The translations under genes were made by a program, and so were the position numbers. 55,186 nt of DNA, from assembly GCF_010470675.1 (NCBI RefSeq), contig NZ_VOIQ01000007.1, forward strand, positions 1-55,186, in the 5' to 3' direction. Shown one piece after another: positions 25,276 to 34,655 of the stretch. Under the pieces are notes generated by a model, which was given only the letters and a program-made list of their open reading frames with translations, was not told the origin of the DNA and did not search any database. The number at the start of each line of letters is the position of its first letter. The stretch's first letter is position 1. The DNA comes from Desulfovibrio sp. JC010 (GTDB lineage: Bacteria > Desulfobacterota > Desulfovibrionia > Desulfovibrionales > Desulfovibrionaceae).

Positions 25276-26346
25276 TTGGGGCTGTTGATGGTCAAATCTG
25301 GAAAGTCGCCTAGAATCAGGCCGGATGTTAAGGAAGCCGCGGCCCGCCATGTGCATAAGCTTTTTATGCAGGCCGGCAGTTCCGATCTGGTCCGGGTGCT
25401 GAAAAAGGAGGCTTTCAAACAGGTCTACAGGCAGATGATCCATGAACCGGATCTTTTTCTGCCCCGCACATTTCCGGATGACATTGAACCGTGGAGCGGT
25501 GAAAAGGTTGCCGGGCCGGGGGAGTTCTTAAGTGGATCGCTTGTATTACCCACTTTGCCGCAGGTCCAGATTCAATTACAGGAAATTCTGGATGATCCGG
25601 AAAGCAGTATGGAGGACCTTGTTGAGATCATCAACAATGAGCCCAAGCTTTCCGCGGCTGTGTTGCGGCTGGCCAACAGTGGACTCTACCAGCTTGACGG
25701 AAAGGTCGAGACCCCGGCAAAAGCGGTGGAAATACTCGGTTTTGAGAAGGCCGGATCACTGGCTCTCGGTACTGTCTCGCTCAGTCTTTTTAAGCGTCAG
25801 AATAACCCGGTCCTTGACCTGAAAAAGTTCTGGAAGCACTCCATTGCCTGCGGAGTTGTGGCACAGGAAATCGCCATCCTTGCAAAGCTGGGTGATCCGG
25901 AGCGTTTTTTTGCAGGTGGTTTGATGCATGACCTCGGTCTGCATGTGATTTTTGAGAGTGATCAGGGTCTGGCCCTGGAGCTGTACAAACTGGCGCACAG
26001 TGACGGCTATAATCTTTACAAGGCTGAGCAAGAGCTGCTGGGCTTCAACCATGCTTCTCTCGGCGGTTACATACTCAACAAATGGAAGTTTCCCCGGCAG
26101 CTGATCGCCGCCGCATGGGGGCATCATAATCCGCGCAAGGTAAAAACAGACCCGGATGCCATGGTTACCCATGTGGCGGATTTTATTGCGCAGGCGTTAG
26201 GTTATGATCTGGGAATTTCCCCGGTTATCGGATTTATTGACCGTACGGCGTGGGAAAAGCTCGGCATAACAGGAGAGCAGGTCATAGAGTTACTGCCGGA
26301 GATCCGGCGTTTGATTGATGATATTTTTCAGATTCTGGAAGATTAA
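25276..26346 (+). CDS. HDOD-domain signalling protein (second of tandem pair)
   Basis: A 356-residue paralogue of the preceding protein, alignable over its whole length including the unrecognised N-terminal domain (VKEAAARHVHKLFMQAGSSD vs the equivalent in the neighbour). HD residues are kept in GGLMHDLG, FNHASLGG, AWGHHNP and HVADFIAQA. Start as TTG 25276 is given; the ATG at 25288 (MVKSGK) is an alternative. A terminator follows directly. The pair clearly arose by tandem duplication. Confidence 0.86.
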   Translation: MGLLMVKSGKSPRIRPDVKEAAARHVHKLFMQAGSSDLVRVLKKEAFKQVYRQMIHEPDLFLPRTFPDDIEPWSGEKVAGPGEFLSGSLVLPTLPQVQIQLQEILDDPESSMEDLVEIINNEPKLSAAVLRLANSGLYQLDGKVETPAKAVEILGFEKAGSLALGTVSLSLFKRQNNPVLDLKKFWKHSIACGVVAQEIAILAKLGDPERFFAGGLMHDLGLHVIFESDQGLALELYKLAHSDGYNLYKAEQELLGFNHASLGGYILNKWKFPRQLIAAAWGHHNPRKVKTDPDAMVTHVADFIAQALGYDLGISPVIGFIDRTAWEKLGITGEQVIELLPEIRRLIDDIFQILED

Positions 26347-26380
26347 AAAAGGCTCCCAACAAGAACGGGAGCCTTTTTAT
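26346..26380 (+). terminator. Terminator after the HDOD pair
   Basis: An 8-bp stem (26350-26357 with 26367-26374) with a nine-base loop, A-rich on one side and ttttt on the other. It closes the pel-HDOD transcription unit. Confidence 0.88.
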
Positions 26381-26434
26381 TATAAGACAATTGGCAATCT
26401 TTTGCTGCGAAGCTGAATAAAAGGTTTTGGGATT

Positions 26435-26486
26435 CTTAAACCCTTTTGCAAAAGGGTTTAAGGCCCCCGGCAGGGTCGCCGAAGGC
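26435..26486. repeat. REP-like palindrome, copy 1
   Basis: A perfect 28-base palindrome (26435-26462, core cccttttgcaaaaggg) is followed by a G/C block containing cgccgaaggc. The same design, in opposite orientation (gcctccggcgg then a long palindrome with core ctttttgtaaaaag), is at 55121-55175. Both lie between genes. Confidence 0.65.
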
Positions 26487-26489
26487 TAA

Positions 26490-27869
26490 CTACCCCATCT
26501 TAAATCCAGAGCGATTCCATGCAATGGCCCCGCCTGCAAGTGAGCAGACCTGCGTGTAGCCGTTGTTTTTCAGGTAACTTCCCACGATATTTGAGCGGTA
26601 GCCTGATCCGCACATGACGATAATGGGGCTGTCCTTATCCACATCGACCCCTTCATCAAGTACTTTGGCAAAGGGTTTGTGCATGGCTCCCTTGATCATT
26701 CCGCCTGTAACTTCGGCCGGGGTGCGCACGTCAAGAAGGGTGAACTCCTTTCCTTCCGCCAGTGCTGCATGAAGTTGTCTGGTGGACTTCTGGTCCAGGC
26801 TTTCCACCTCGTATCCGGCCAGCAGCCATGCTGCCATACCGCCGTGCAGATAGCCGAAAATACGGTCGTAGCCGATCCGGTGCAGTTCGGTACACATACG
26901 GTCGTAGTCTTCCTTGGAATTGACCACCAGCAGCAGATCTGAATCCGGCTCAACAGCCATGCCTACCCAGTTGGCGAGCTGTTTTTCAAGGCCGATGTTG
27001 AGGCTGCCGGGAATGTGGAACCCGCCGAATCCGGCTGCGTCACGCACATCGATAACCGTACAGCCCTGTTCGATCATCTGCTTGAATTTTTCCGGGTTCA
27101 TGGCCCGGTCCAGCGGGCAGCGTTCCAGCAGGGGCGCGCCGTTGAAGTTGGTATTGATGATATGGGTGAAAGATTTCGGGCGGCTGGGGAATGACTCCAG
27201 TACCTTGGCCTTGAAATCCTCAAAGGTCTTGAATTGGAGCATGGGGTTGTAACGCCGCTCATAACCCAGAGTGGTGCTTGGTTTGGCACTCATGCCCTTA
27301 CCGCACAGGGAACCCTGCCCATGAGCCGGGTAAACTTCCAGATAGTCAGGAAGCTTGCCCAGTTTGTTGTACAGGCTGTTGTAGAGGTTTTCCACCTGTT
27401 CATCCAGAATTTCATCACCGGGAAGATCCGGGCGTCCTATATCGCCCACAAAGAGCAGATCCCCGGTGAGAATCATCCATGGCTCATCCCCGCGCATGAT
27501 ATCGGTGACCAGAATGGAGATGGCGTTCGGGGTGTGTCCCGGAGTATGTAGAAAATCGAGCTTGGCCGCGCCCACGGTGATGGTGTCGCCTTCCTTGATG
27601 AGGGTGCGCTGGTAGCCCACATCCGCGTTTTCATGGATGTAGAGCTCCGCGCCTACAATGGATTTAAGCTCCTGCTCCCCGCCCACATGGTCGGCATGGA
27701 CATGGGTGTTGATGACCCGCGTGATTTTCATGCCTTCTTCGCGGGAAATATCAAGATACTCCTGAACATCCCGGCGCGGGTCCACGATGACCATTTCGCC
27801 TGCGGCAGGACAGCCGATTACATATGAGTAACAGCCGAGTCCTTCAGTGGTTAATTGTTTGAAATACAT
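26490..27869 (-). CDS. Metallo-beta-lactamase-fold / double rhodanese protein (persulfide dioxygenase-like)
   Basis: A 459-residue protein. The first 230 residues are an MBL-fold hydrolase with NTHVHADHVGGEQE and the downstream HTPGHTP and LTGDLLFVGDIGRPD motifs, as in glyoxalase II and ETHE1-type persulfide dioxygenases. Two rhodanese domains follow. The first (about 255-350) has VVNSKEDYD where the active cysteine would be and looks inactive; the second (about 365-455) has an intact loop starting CGSGYRS. MBL-rhodanese proteins handle persulfide sulfur. It is 47 bases downstream of the superoxide reductase gene on the same strand, a plausible redox/sulfur-stress operon. Confidence 0.88.
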   Translation of the reverse strand: MYFKQLTTEGLGCYSYVIGCPAAGEMVIVDPRRDVQEYLDISREEGMKITRVINTHVHADHVGGEQELKSIVGAELYIHENADVGYQRTLIKEGDTITVGAAKLDFLHTPGHTPNAISILVTDIMRGDEPWMILTGDLLFVGDIGRPDLPGDEILDEQVENLYNSLYNKLGKLPDYLEVYPAHGQGSLCGKGMSAKPSTTLGYERRYNPMLQFKTFEDFKAKVLESFPSRPKSFTHIINTNFNGAPLLERCPLDRAMNPEKFKQMIEQGCTVIDVRDAAGFGGFHIPGSLNIGLEKQLANWVGMAVEPDSDLLLVVNSKEDYDRMCTELHRIGYDRIFGYLHGGMAAWLLAGYEVESLDQKSTRQLHAALAEGKEFTLLDVRTPAEVTGGMIKGAMHKPFAKVLDEGVDVDKDSPIIVMCGSGYRSNIVGSYLKNNGYTQVCSLAGGAIAWNRSGFKMG

Positions 27870-27916
27870 TTAATACTCACTCCCTTTAATATGCCGTGTG
27901 AATAGCAGGGCCGATT

Positions 27917-28330
27917 TTATAATGTTACCGGACTGACCCAGAAATCGTGTTTGTTACAGAAACTGGTTGCAAAGAATTTTTTACCTTTGCTTCCGGCTGG
28001 AATTTTGAAGCGGGATACTGCTTTTTCATCAGTGTTGGAAAACGTTTTTGCGCCCACCACATTGCCGTCTTTATCCACAAGGGTATGGCGGACTATGTAG
28101 TGTTTTTCGGTCATGGGATGCAGGGTGCGGATGATGGCTTTCCCGTTTTTTACCTCTACCTGCGGCAGGTGGGTGGCTGCTTTTTTATCCCAGACACCGG
28201 TGTCTTTGCGGGTATAGACCACGTTTGAAGGATACCTGCGGCTTTTTTCTGCTGCGGCATTGGTCACGGGCATCAGGATTGCCGCTGTGGCAGCAGCGGA
28301 CATGGCCATGAATTTTCTTCTGGAATTCAT
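27917..28330 (-). CDS. Superoxide reductase (neelaredoxin type) with Tat signal
   Basis: A 137-residue protein. The N terminus MNSRRKFMAM plus an alanine-rich stretch ending in AAA is a twin-arginine export signal. The mature part has all five ligands of the SOR iron site: H54, H71, H77, C125 and H128, with the conserved E75-K76 in HPMTEKHYI and the C-terminal CNKHDFW. It reduces superoxide to peroxide without making oxygen. Most SORs of sulfate reducers are cytoplasmic, so this one appears to act in the periplasm. Ribosome binding site aaggag eight bases before the ATG; a candidate promoter lies at 28385-28413. Confidence 0.9.
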   Translation of the reverse strand: MNSRRKFMAMSAAATAAILMPVTNAAAEKSRRYPSNVVYTRKDTGVWDKKAATHLPQVEVKNGKAIIRTLHPMTEKHYIVRHTLVDKDGNVVGAKTFSNTDEKAVSRFKIPAGSKGKKFFATSFCNKHDFWVSPVTL

Positions 28331-28384
28331 AATCTACTCCTTACGGTCTTTTAAACCGTGGTTCCTGCCTGTCTTGTTCAATCA

Positions 28385-28413
28385 GTTATGCTTCATAATC
28401 TTAAGTTAGTCAA
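28385..28413 (-). promoter_or_regulatory. Candidate promoter/operator of the superoxide reductase gene
   Basis: On the minus strand: TTGACT (28408-28413), 17 bases, CATAAC (28385-28390). A small palindrome TTATG-ctt-CATAA (28386-28398) overlaps the -10 region and could be a redox-regulator site. Pattern only. Confidence 0.4.
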
Positions 28414-28436
28414 TAATGGTTCCTGATATTGTTTAG

Positions 28437-30740
28437 CTAGTTGTGATCGCGTTCAATTCTTTCAAGGAATTGCAGTTTGGTCACTGGTTTGGTCATGTAG
28501 CTGGTGCATCCGGCTTCACGTGCGGCTTCAGCTGTACCTTTGATGGCATGGGCAGAAAGGGCGATAATGGGAACAGGCGCATGTCCGATGATTCTTTCCC
28601 AGTCACGGATTTCTTCAGTGGCCTTGTAGCCGTCCATAACCGGCATTTCGATGTCCATGAAGATTATGTCCGGCTGAAATTCTTTAAATATTTCGATTCC
28701 TTCTTCACCATCATTTGCGCACTTCATTATGTGCGGCGAGTCGGAGATAAAATGCTTGAAGAGCAGTCGGTTGCTGCGGTTGTCTTCAATGAGCAGGACT
28801 TTGCGCGGCAGGGTCACATTGTCCGTATCTACCGTTCCATTTTTATCTTCAGAAGGCGGTGAACTGATTTCCGGCATGGTAATGGTGAATGTGAAAGTGC
28901 TGCCGCTGCCGGGGGTGCTGGACACGCTAATGTCGCCGTTCATCAATTCGCACAGTTTTTTGCTGATGGATAATCCCAGACCCGTTCCCTGAAATTCACG
29001 GGATATGGTTTTATCCGCTTGCATGAACTGTTCGAAAATTGCTTTTTGTCTGTCTTTGGGAATGCCCGGCCCGGTATCCTGAATATCAAATTTCAGCTCA
29101 ACCTGATCGTTCTGGATTTTTTTGCAGCCGGCCTGCACGTATACCCCGCCTGATTCAGTAAACTTGATTGCATTGCCGATGAGGTTCAGCAGAACCTGCT
29201 TTACCCGTACCGGGTCACCCTTGACCTGCTCAGGAAGCTTGCCGTCAATACGGCAGGCCAGTTCAATCCCTTTCTGGGCAGCTGAGAGTTCGAATACGCT
29301 GCATGCCTGGCGCATGATTTTTGAAGGATTGAAGTCGATGTGTTCAAGGTCCAGAAGTCCGGCCTCAACTTTGGACATATCAAGGATGTCATTGATCAGG
29401 GCCAGCAGTCCTTCCCCGGCATTGTCGAGCAGTTTGATATATTTCTTCTGGTCCTCGTGCGGATTGGAATCTTTCAGCAGGTCGGTGGTGCCGAGGATGA
29501 CGTTCATGGGAGTCCTTATTTCGTGGCTCATGACTGCCAGAAATTGGCTTTTGGCGTGGTTGGCGGCAATGGCCGTTTCTTTTGCTGCGTTGATTTTCCG
29601 GGCTACAATCCAGCCGATAAGGCCTGACAGCAGAATGGCCAGTGCTGCGGTTACCAGACTGAGTCGGTAATCTTCCTTGATTTCGCCCAGATAATCGTCT
29701 TCAGGCAGGTATAGCCCGATAATCCAGGGCCAGTGGTTGTTTTTAAAGGGGGTGAATACGGCATTGTAGCGGGAATTATTGTGTTCAAAGGTGGTGAATA
29801 CAGGTCTTTTCGGCAATTGATCAGGGGGAATATTCAGGGAACTGAAAGCCTTTCTGCTGAGAATATCGGGCAGTTCGCTGATTTTGCTTAAGCGGATTTT
29901 GTTTCCGGTGCTTTGCTTGAGTGCTTCCACATCCGGGAAAGCCACGACATTCCCGCTGGTATCAACAATAAATGCCTTACCGTTTTTGCCTATGTTCAGC
30001 TTACTTAGAAAAGTTGAGAGTTTATCAATGGTTATATCTACCCCGACAACTCCCTGAAGATTTCCGGCTTTATCGTAGACCGGACTGGCTGTGGTAATCC
30101 CGGGTTTTTGGTTGGAGAAAAAGATGTAGGGCGAGGTCCAGATTACGTCATTGTTCATCAGGGCATCAATGAACCATGGCCGTTTTCTGGGATCGTATTT
30201 ATCCAGCGGGTCGAGCTTGTTTTCCAGAATTTTATGATCTGGGGTGGTCCAGCTGAGTTTTGCGGTTCTTTCACCTTCGTGAATCTTGATTATTTTGGTG
30301 AATAAACCGCCCTTAACTTTTTCCTCTGAGCGGTTGACCATGAAAAATTCACCTTTGGTGTTGCCGTAGTATATGCCTGAAAACTGATGGTATAATGAAA
30401 GCTGCTCAATGAAGTATTTGAGCATATGTTCGGAGTTTGCACTGCTGACTATGTTGCTGTCTGCCAGAAAACGGGTCAATTCTGCTGCATTTTCCGCAGG
30501 GCGAAGATAGCTTTCGGATTTATCCAGCGTATAGGCGGATATATTGAGCATGATATCATGGGCCAATCCGTTGAGAGCATTGCGGGAGGTGGTGGTGTAG
30601 GGGATTATGATAATTGCCGTGAGGACAACCGCAAGTGATATGAAGCTCAGGGCCAGCCACCATTTTTTCAGATAAGTCATTATGCTCAATGTCTCCGTGG
30701 TTACCGGGGGATTGTTTCCTTGATTTTCCATTTTACGCAA
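28437..30740 (-). CDS. Hybrid sensor histidine kinase (dCache + HK + receiver)
   Basis: A 767-residue membrane kinase. A first membrane segment (about 28-50) and a second (about 360-380) bracket a periplasmic dCache-like sensor (RPWFIDALMNND, GVVGVDITIDKL). Then come HisKA with phospho-acceptor H406 in VMSHEIRTPMN, a HATPase domain with the N and G boxes (NLIGNAIKFTE, DTGPGIP, GTGLGLSISKKL) and a C-terminal receiver domain with the phospho-Asp in FMDIEMPVMDG. No output protein is adjacent, so a separate phosphotransfer partner is expected. The signal is probably a small organic molecule, as for other dCache sensors. Confidence 0.92.
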   Translation of the reverse strand: MRKMENQGNNPPVTTETLSIMTYLKKWWLALSFISLAVVLTAIIIIPYTTTSRNALNGLAHDIMLNISAYTLDKSESYLRPAENAAELTRFLADSNIVSSANSEHMLKYFIEQLSLYHQFSGIYYGNTKGEFFMVNRSEEKVKGGLFTKIIKIHEGERTAKLSWTTPDHKILENKLDPLDKYDPRKRPWFIDALMNNDVIWTSPYIFFSNQKPGITTASPVYDKAGNLQGVVGVDITIDKLSTFLSKLNIGKNGKAFIVDTSGNVVAFPDVEALKQSTGNKIRLSKISELPDILSRKAFSSLNIPPDQLPKRPVFTTFEHNNSRYNAVFTPFKNNHWPWIIGLYLPEDDYLGEIKEDYRLSLVTAALAILLSGLIGWIVARKINAAKETAIAANHAKSQFLAVMSHEIRTPMNVILGTTDLLKDSNPHEDQKKYIKLLDNAGEGLLALINDILDMSKVEAGLLDLEHIDFNPSKIMRQACSVFELSAAQKGIELACRIDGKLPEQVKGDPVRVKQVLLNLIGNAIKFTESGGVYVQAGCKKIQNDQVELKFDIQDTGPGIPKDRQKAIFEQFMQADKTISREFQGTGLGLSISKKLCELMNGDISVSSTPGSGSTFTFTITMPEISSPPSEDKNGTVDTDNVTLPRKVLLIEDNRSNRLLFKHFISDSPHIMKCANDGEEGIEIFKEFQPDIIFMDIEMPVMDGYKATEEIRDWERIIGHAPVPIIALSAHAIKGTAEAAREAGCTSYMTKPVTKLQFLERIERDHN

Positions 30741-30818
30741 GGTCCAGCCTTATCTGTTTATCTTGCGGTGGGGATAAAATCAATATGTTGCGCAGAAAAG
30801 GTGGGGTGCGGATTGATT

Positions 30819-32015
30819 TTAAATGAACCCGGCATATCGCTCTTTGTAGTCGCTGAATATTTTAAGCTGTTCTGCGCTCAGCATATTTTTTCTTTTTTCC
30901 AGAATAGTCAGTGTTTCATTCGCGAATTTATCTTTGAGCATCATGCTTACCGAGCAGGCCATGAGCAGGCTGGCCGTATCTGAATCATGGGTGATACAAT
31001 CCTTAAAAACAGCAAGGGCCTCTTGTGGATTTGATAAACGCAGCAGGCAGACCGCGTACATGAGCTGGGCAGTGGGGAGTTTCGTGTAATATTTTCCGGC
31101 CTGCGCCAGACTGCGGGAAGCCAGCTGCAAATCATTGTTGTCCAGTGCTTTTGTGCAGTTGAAGACAGCATAGTCAAAATGGGCACGTTGGCGAACCTGC
31201 GCAAGTTCCTTTCTCAGCTCCGGGTCGGGCAGGGGGATGTTCTTGGCTAGTATTTTGAGACGCTGTTTTCTGTATTCTAGAGGATTATTTACTGCAAGGT
31301 CAGTTATATGGCGGCCTTTTTCTTTGTGCAGATAATACTCGGCTGTAGTGAAATCTACATGGAGAGGATCTGCGAAACAGGCCAGCCTGCGCCACATGTC
31401 AAAGTCTATGAGCACCTTTAAATTCTCATCGAAACCGCCCGCTTTTTCAAACAAAGATCGTTCATGCAGAACATTGATACCGGTAATGTAATTAAATTCC
31501 AGCAGGTTTTTTAAATTTACCTGCCGGGCATAACGCAGGCTGCGTGAGAGTTCTTTGGGATTTGTTTTCGATTCCAGCATAACTTCCATGCCATTGGAAT
31601 ATACGAAGTCCCGGTTCAGTATTCTGGCGGCGGACATGAGCCGTTCCAGATGGTCTTCATACCAGATGTCGTCGTCATCAAGGTAGGCTATGTATTCACC
31701 TCGGCTTGCTTCGAACGCGCTGTTGAGCGCAGCGGCTTTGCCCCGGTTCTGTTCATATGAAAGCAGCTTGATCCGGGGATCGCTAAGCTTTGCAACCACA
31801 TCATCGACAGCTTCACCGCCGTCGCGGGCCAGACAAATTTCAATATTTTTATATGATTGGGCAAGGATGGATTTCAGGGCACGTGGCAGGCAGTGTTTGC
31901 GGTTGTGGGTTGCCATGAGCACCGAGACCAGAGGTCCGTCAGTGCGAAATTCCGGTTCATTAAGCCGGGCAAATGCTGCGGCTGTGTGTTGTAGGCTGAA
32001 ATCAGGTCTGCGCAT
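30819..32015 (-). CDS. Family-2 glycosyltransferase with C-terminal TPR-like region
   Basis: A 398-residue cytoplasmic protein. The GT-A domain (about 28-260) opens with VSVLMATHNRKHCLPRALKS and has the metal-binding acidic motif AYLDDDDIWYED. The C-terminal 130 residues are helical, with TPR-like periodicity (YAVCLLRLSNPQEALAVFKD). Sugar and acceptor cannot be inferred; it stands alone between the kinase gene and a divergent gene. Confidence 0.87.
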   Translation of the reverse strand: MRRPDFSLQHTAAAFARLNEPEFRTDGPLVSVLMATHNRKHCLPRALKSILAQSYKNIEICLARDGGEAVDDVVAKLSDPRIKLLSYEQNRGKAAALNSAFEASRGEYIAYLDDDDIWYEDHLERLMSAARILNRDFVYSNGMEVMLESKTNPKELSRSLRYARQVNLKNLLEFNYITGINVLHERSLFEKAGGFDENLKVLIDFDMWRRLACFADPLHVDFTTAEYYLHKEKGRHITDLAVNNPLEYRKQRLKILAKNIPLPDPELRKELAQVRQRAHFDYAVFNCTKALDNNDLQLASRSLAQAGKYYTKLPTAQLMYAVCLLRLSNPQEALAVFKDCITHDSDTASLLMACSVSMMLKDKFANETLTILEKRKNMLSAEQLKIFSDYKERYAGFI

Positions 32016-32207
32016 GTAATTTTTTGAGAGATAGAATTAATGTTGTAACGTATTAAAATTTTTATGAATTAAAAATCGCATATTTGCTTTTTCAATACAA
32101 GGTTCTTTTTCATTAATTTTTGTCCTCCTTGTCATTTGACGCAGTAATGGGATAACCTGTTCACAAGGCTGAAAATATTCGAACCGAAAGCATACACCGG
32201 AGAATGC

Positions 32208-34655
32208 ATGCTGCCTGTCAATATCCTGAAATTCTGGGCTGAAACATTGCTGGCCCCGCGGGCTTTATTGCAGCGTAAATATGAGGCTTTCAAAGTCCTG
32301 CTGGAATATGATTCGCAGGCTCTTGATCTGGTGGCGGATCTTGAGGAACTATTCTACGGCGAAAGGCTGGCCGATCGCAATCAGGCTGGCAGCCTTCAGA
32401 AGCAGCTTTCTTCTGCTGTGTCCGGGATGATCGGAGAATTGAGGAAAATGCATCCTTATAAATTCCGGGATCTGCCTGAGGCTTTCCAGCGTATCGATGA
32501 TCATGCCCGGCATGCTCTGCTGATGCCCGGTGGGGATTCCGGCCCTCCGTATACAGTCCCCCTTGCTGCCGCCGGGGAGTGTCCTGAACTTGCCGGAGGC
32601 AAGGCTGCAAATCTGGGGCGGGTGCACGCGTTGGGCCATACTGAAGCACTGCCCGGATTTGTGGTCACGGCTAATGCTTTCCATGCCTTTGTGGATCATA
32701 ACAATTTGCGTGAAGAGCTGAATGAAAGGCTCAGTCGTATGGAAGTGGACAACGTTCGCTTGCTCTCTTCCATGACCCTTGAGTTGCAGGAACTCTTTCT
32801 GAACGGTGAAGTTCCGCCCGGAGTTGCCGGGGCCATAGAGCGCGGCTTGGAAACTTATCTGGACGGAACCGGAAAGCTGGCCGTGCGTTCCAGCGCACTG
32901 GCCGAAGACAGCGAAATTTCATTTGCCGGGCAGTATGCCAGCGAACTCAATGTCGATCCCGCCGAAGTGCTGGACGGCTACAAGCGTGTTCTGGCCGGGA
33001 AATATTGTCCCCGTGCGGTATCATACCGCATCTCCAACGGCTTGACCGACAACGATACCGCCATGGCCGTGCTCATCGTGCCCATGATCGATGCCCGCAG
33101 TTCCGGGGTGGTTTATTCTGTGGACCCGGACTGTCTCAGCAGGGACAGTGTCGGCATTTACGGAGTTTCCGGTCTGGGGGCTTCCCTTGTGGACGGCAGC
33201 GTGGTTCCGGTCAAGGCCTCTTTGCACCGGGGGAAGGAACCCCGTCCGGTCAGTGAATGCGGATTTGACCGTTCCGGGCTGCCGGATGAGAAAATGTTGG
33301 TTCAACTGGCAAAATGCGCACTCAAGCTTGAGGAGCAGTTCGGCTGTCCGCAGGATATGGAGTGGGCCGTGGACCGGGGAGGGCAGTTTCATATCCTCCA
33401 GACCCGGCCTTTGCAGCAGGAAGCGCATGGACAGCTTGTTTCGCCTGCTTCCCTCAACTCCATGCCGATCATGGACGGACTGGAACGGGCTGCCGGTGGA
33501 GCCGGATGCGGGGAAGTCTACTTTGCCCGCAGCGGCGCGGAAATTTCCCGTATCCCGGAGGGTGCCATCGTAGTTACACCGGCCTTGAAACCTTCACTGC
33601 TCAGTTTTGCGGCGAAAATCAACGGGGTGCTTTCCTCGGCCGGAAGCCGGGCCAGCCATTTCGGTTCCGTGGCAAGGGAGATGGGCATTCCCGTGCTGGT
33701 GGGTGATGTGTCTGATCGGTTGAAACCGGGCCAGTTGGTGACCGTGGACGGCATGGCCGGTGCTGTTTATGAAGGGTGCGTGGAAGACGTGCTGACCCGT
33801 TCCTGCGCGGACACACAGGTTTCGCCACGTGTTCTTGAGTTGTACAAGGGCATGATTTCTTCCATGGTCCATTTGAATCTAGTTGATCCCCATGGCGAAA
33901 ATTTCAGTGCCGAAGGGTGTGAATCTCTGCATGATCTGGTGCGTTATTGTCATGAAATGGCGGTACAGGAGATGTTTTCGCTGGTGGATAAGCGCGGGTT
34001 GGGTATGGGCCGATCCAAGCGGTTGCGGACCGAACTGCCGCTGGTGGTTTACCTGATTGATCTGGACCGGGGGCTTTATGCCGGAGCGCGCAGTCGAAAG
34101 GAGCTTTCCCCGGCAGACGTACTCTCCGTTCCCATGCAGGCTTTCTGGAAGGGGCTTTCCGATGAACGGGTGGTCTGGCCTGAAGAGATGACCCACGTGG
34201 ACTGGGAAGAGTTCGACCGCATGTCCGCCGGGATTTTCAGCAAGGATTCCAAACTGCTTGCCAGTTATGGATTGCTGGCTGAAGATTATCTGCATCTGCT
34301 GGTCCGTTTCGGATATCATTTTTCCGAGGTTGATTCCCTGTGCGGGGATGTTGCGGCCCAGAATTATGTGAAATTTCGTTTCAAGGGCGGCGGGGCCGGG
34401 GCTGAAAATAAAAAGCTGCGGCTGGAGTTCGTCAGCCGGGTGCTTGTCCATTTCGGATTTGAGACCGAGATCCGCGGGGATATGCTGGACGGGGTTAGCA
34501 GCCGTCTTGCTGCTGCCGACATACAAAAACAGCTGGTCGTAGTGGGCTACCTGATGGCGGTGACCCGGATGATGGATATGCGTCTGGATAACGCCGGGCA
34601 GGTGGACAGGGAATTTGAGAGCTTTATTGCCGCAGCGGAGGGGATTGATGGCTGA
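32208..34655 (+). CDS. PEP synthase/pyruvate phosphate dikinase-like protein with unusual C-terminal domain
   Basis: An 815-residue cytoplasmic protein. Residues 1-120 are helical and unrecognised. Residues 125-405 are the ATP-grasp PEP/pyruvate-binding domain: GGKAANLGRVHALG, LAVRSSALAEDSEISFAGQY and DMEWAVDRGGQFHILQTRPL. Residues about 430-530 are the swivelling phosphohistidine domain with H484 in AGSRASHFGSVAREMGIPVLVG, close to the usual GGxTSH motif. The PEP-binding TIM barrel of PEP synthase is absent; about 280 residues of unknown, mostly helical sequence replace it. The protein may therefore phosphorylate something other than pyruvate, as rifampin phosphotransferase does with a different third domain. 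Its stop overlaps the ATG of the phosphatase gene by eight bases. Confidence 0.82.
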   Translation: MLPVNILKFWAETLLAPRALLQRKYEAFKVLLEYDSQALDLVADLEELFYGERLADRNQAGSLQKQLSSAVSGMIGELRKMHPYKFRDLPEAFQRIDDHARHALLMPGGDSGPPYTVPLAAAGECPELAGGKAANLGRVHALGHTEALPGFVVTANAFHAFVDHNNLREELNERLSRMEVDNVRLLSSMTLELQELFLNGEVPPGVAGAIERGLETYLDGTGKLAVRSSALAEDSEISFAGQYASELNVDPAEVLDGYKRVLAGKYCPRAVSYRISNGLTDNDTAMAVLIVPMIDARSSGVVYSVDPDCLSRDSVGIYGVSGLGASLVDGSVVPVKASLHRGKEPRPVSECGFDRSGLPDEKMLVQLAKCALKLEEQFGCPQDMEWAVDRGGQFHILQTRPLQQEAHGQLVSPASLNSMPIMDGLERAAGGAGCGEVYFARSGAEISRIPEGAIVVTPALKPSLLSFAAKINGVLSSAGSRASHFGSVAREMGIPVLVGDVSDRLKPGQLVTVDGMAGAVYEGCVEDVLTRSCADTQVSPRVLELYKGMISSMVHLNLVDPHGENFSAEGCESLHDLVRYCHEMAVQEMFSLVDKRGLGMGRSKRLRTELPLVVYLIDLDRGLYAGARSRKELSPADVLSVPMQAFWKGLSDERVVWPEEMTHVDWEEFDRMSAGIFSKDSKLLASYGLLAEDYLHLLVRFGYHFSEVDSLCGDVAAQNYVKFRFKGGGAGAENKKLRLEFVSRVLVHFGFETEIRGDMLDGVSSRLAAADIQKQLVVVGYLMAVTRMMDMRLDNAGQVDREFESFIAAAEGIDG

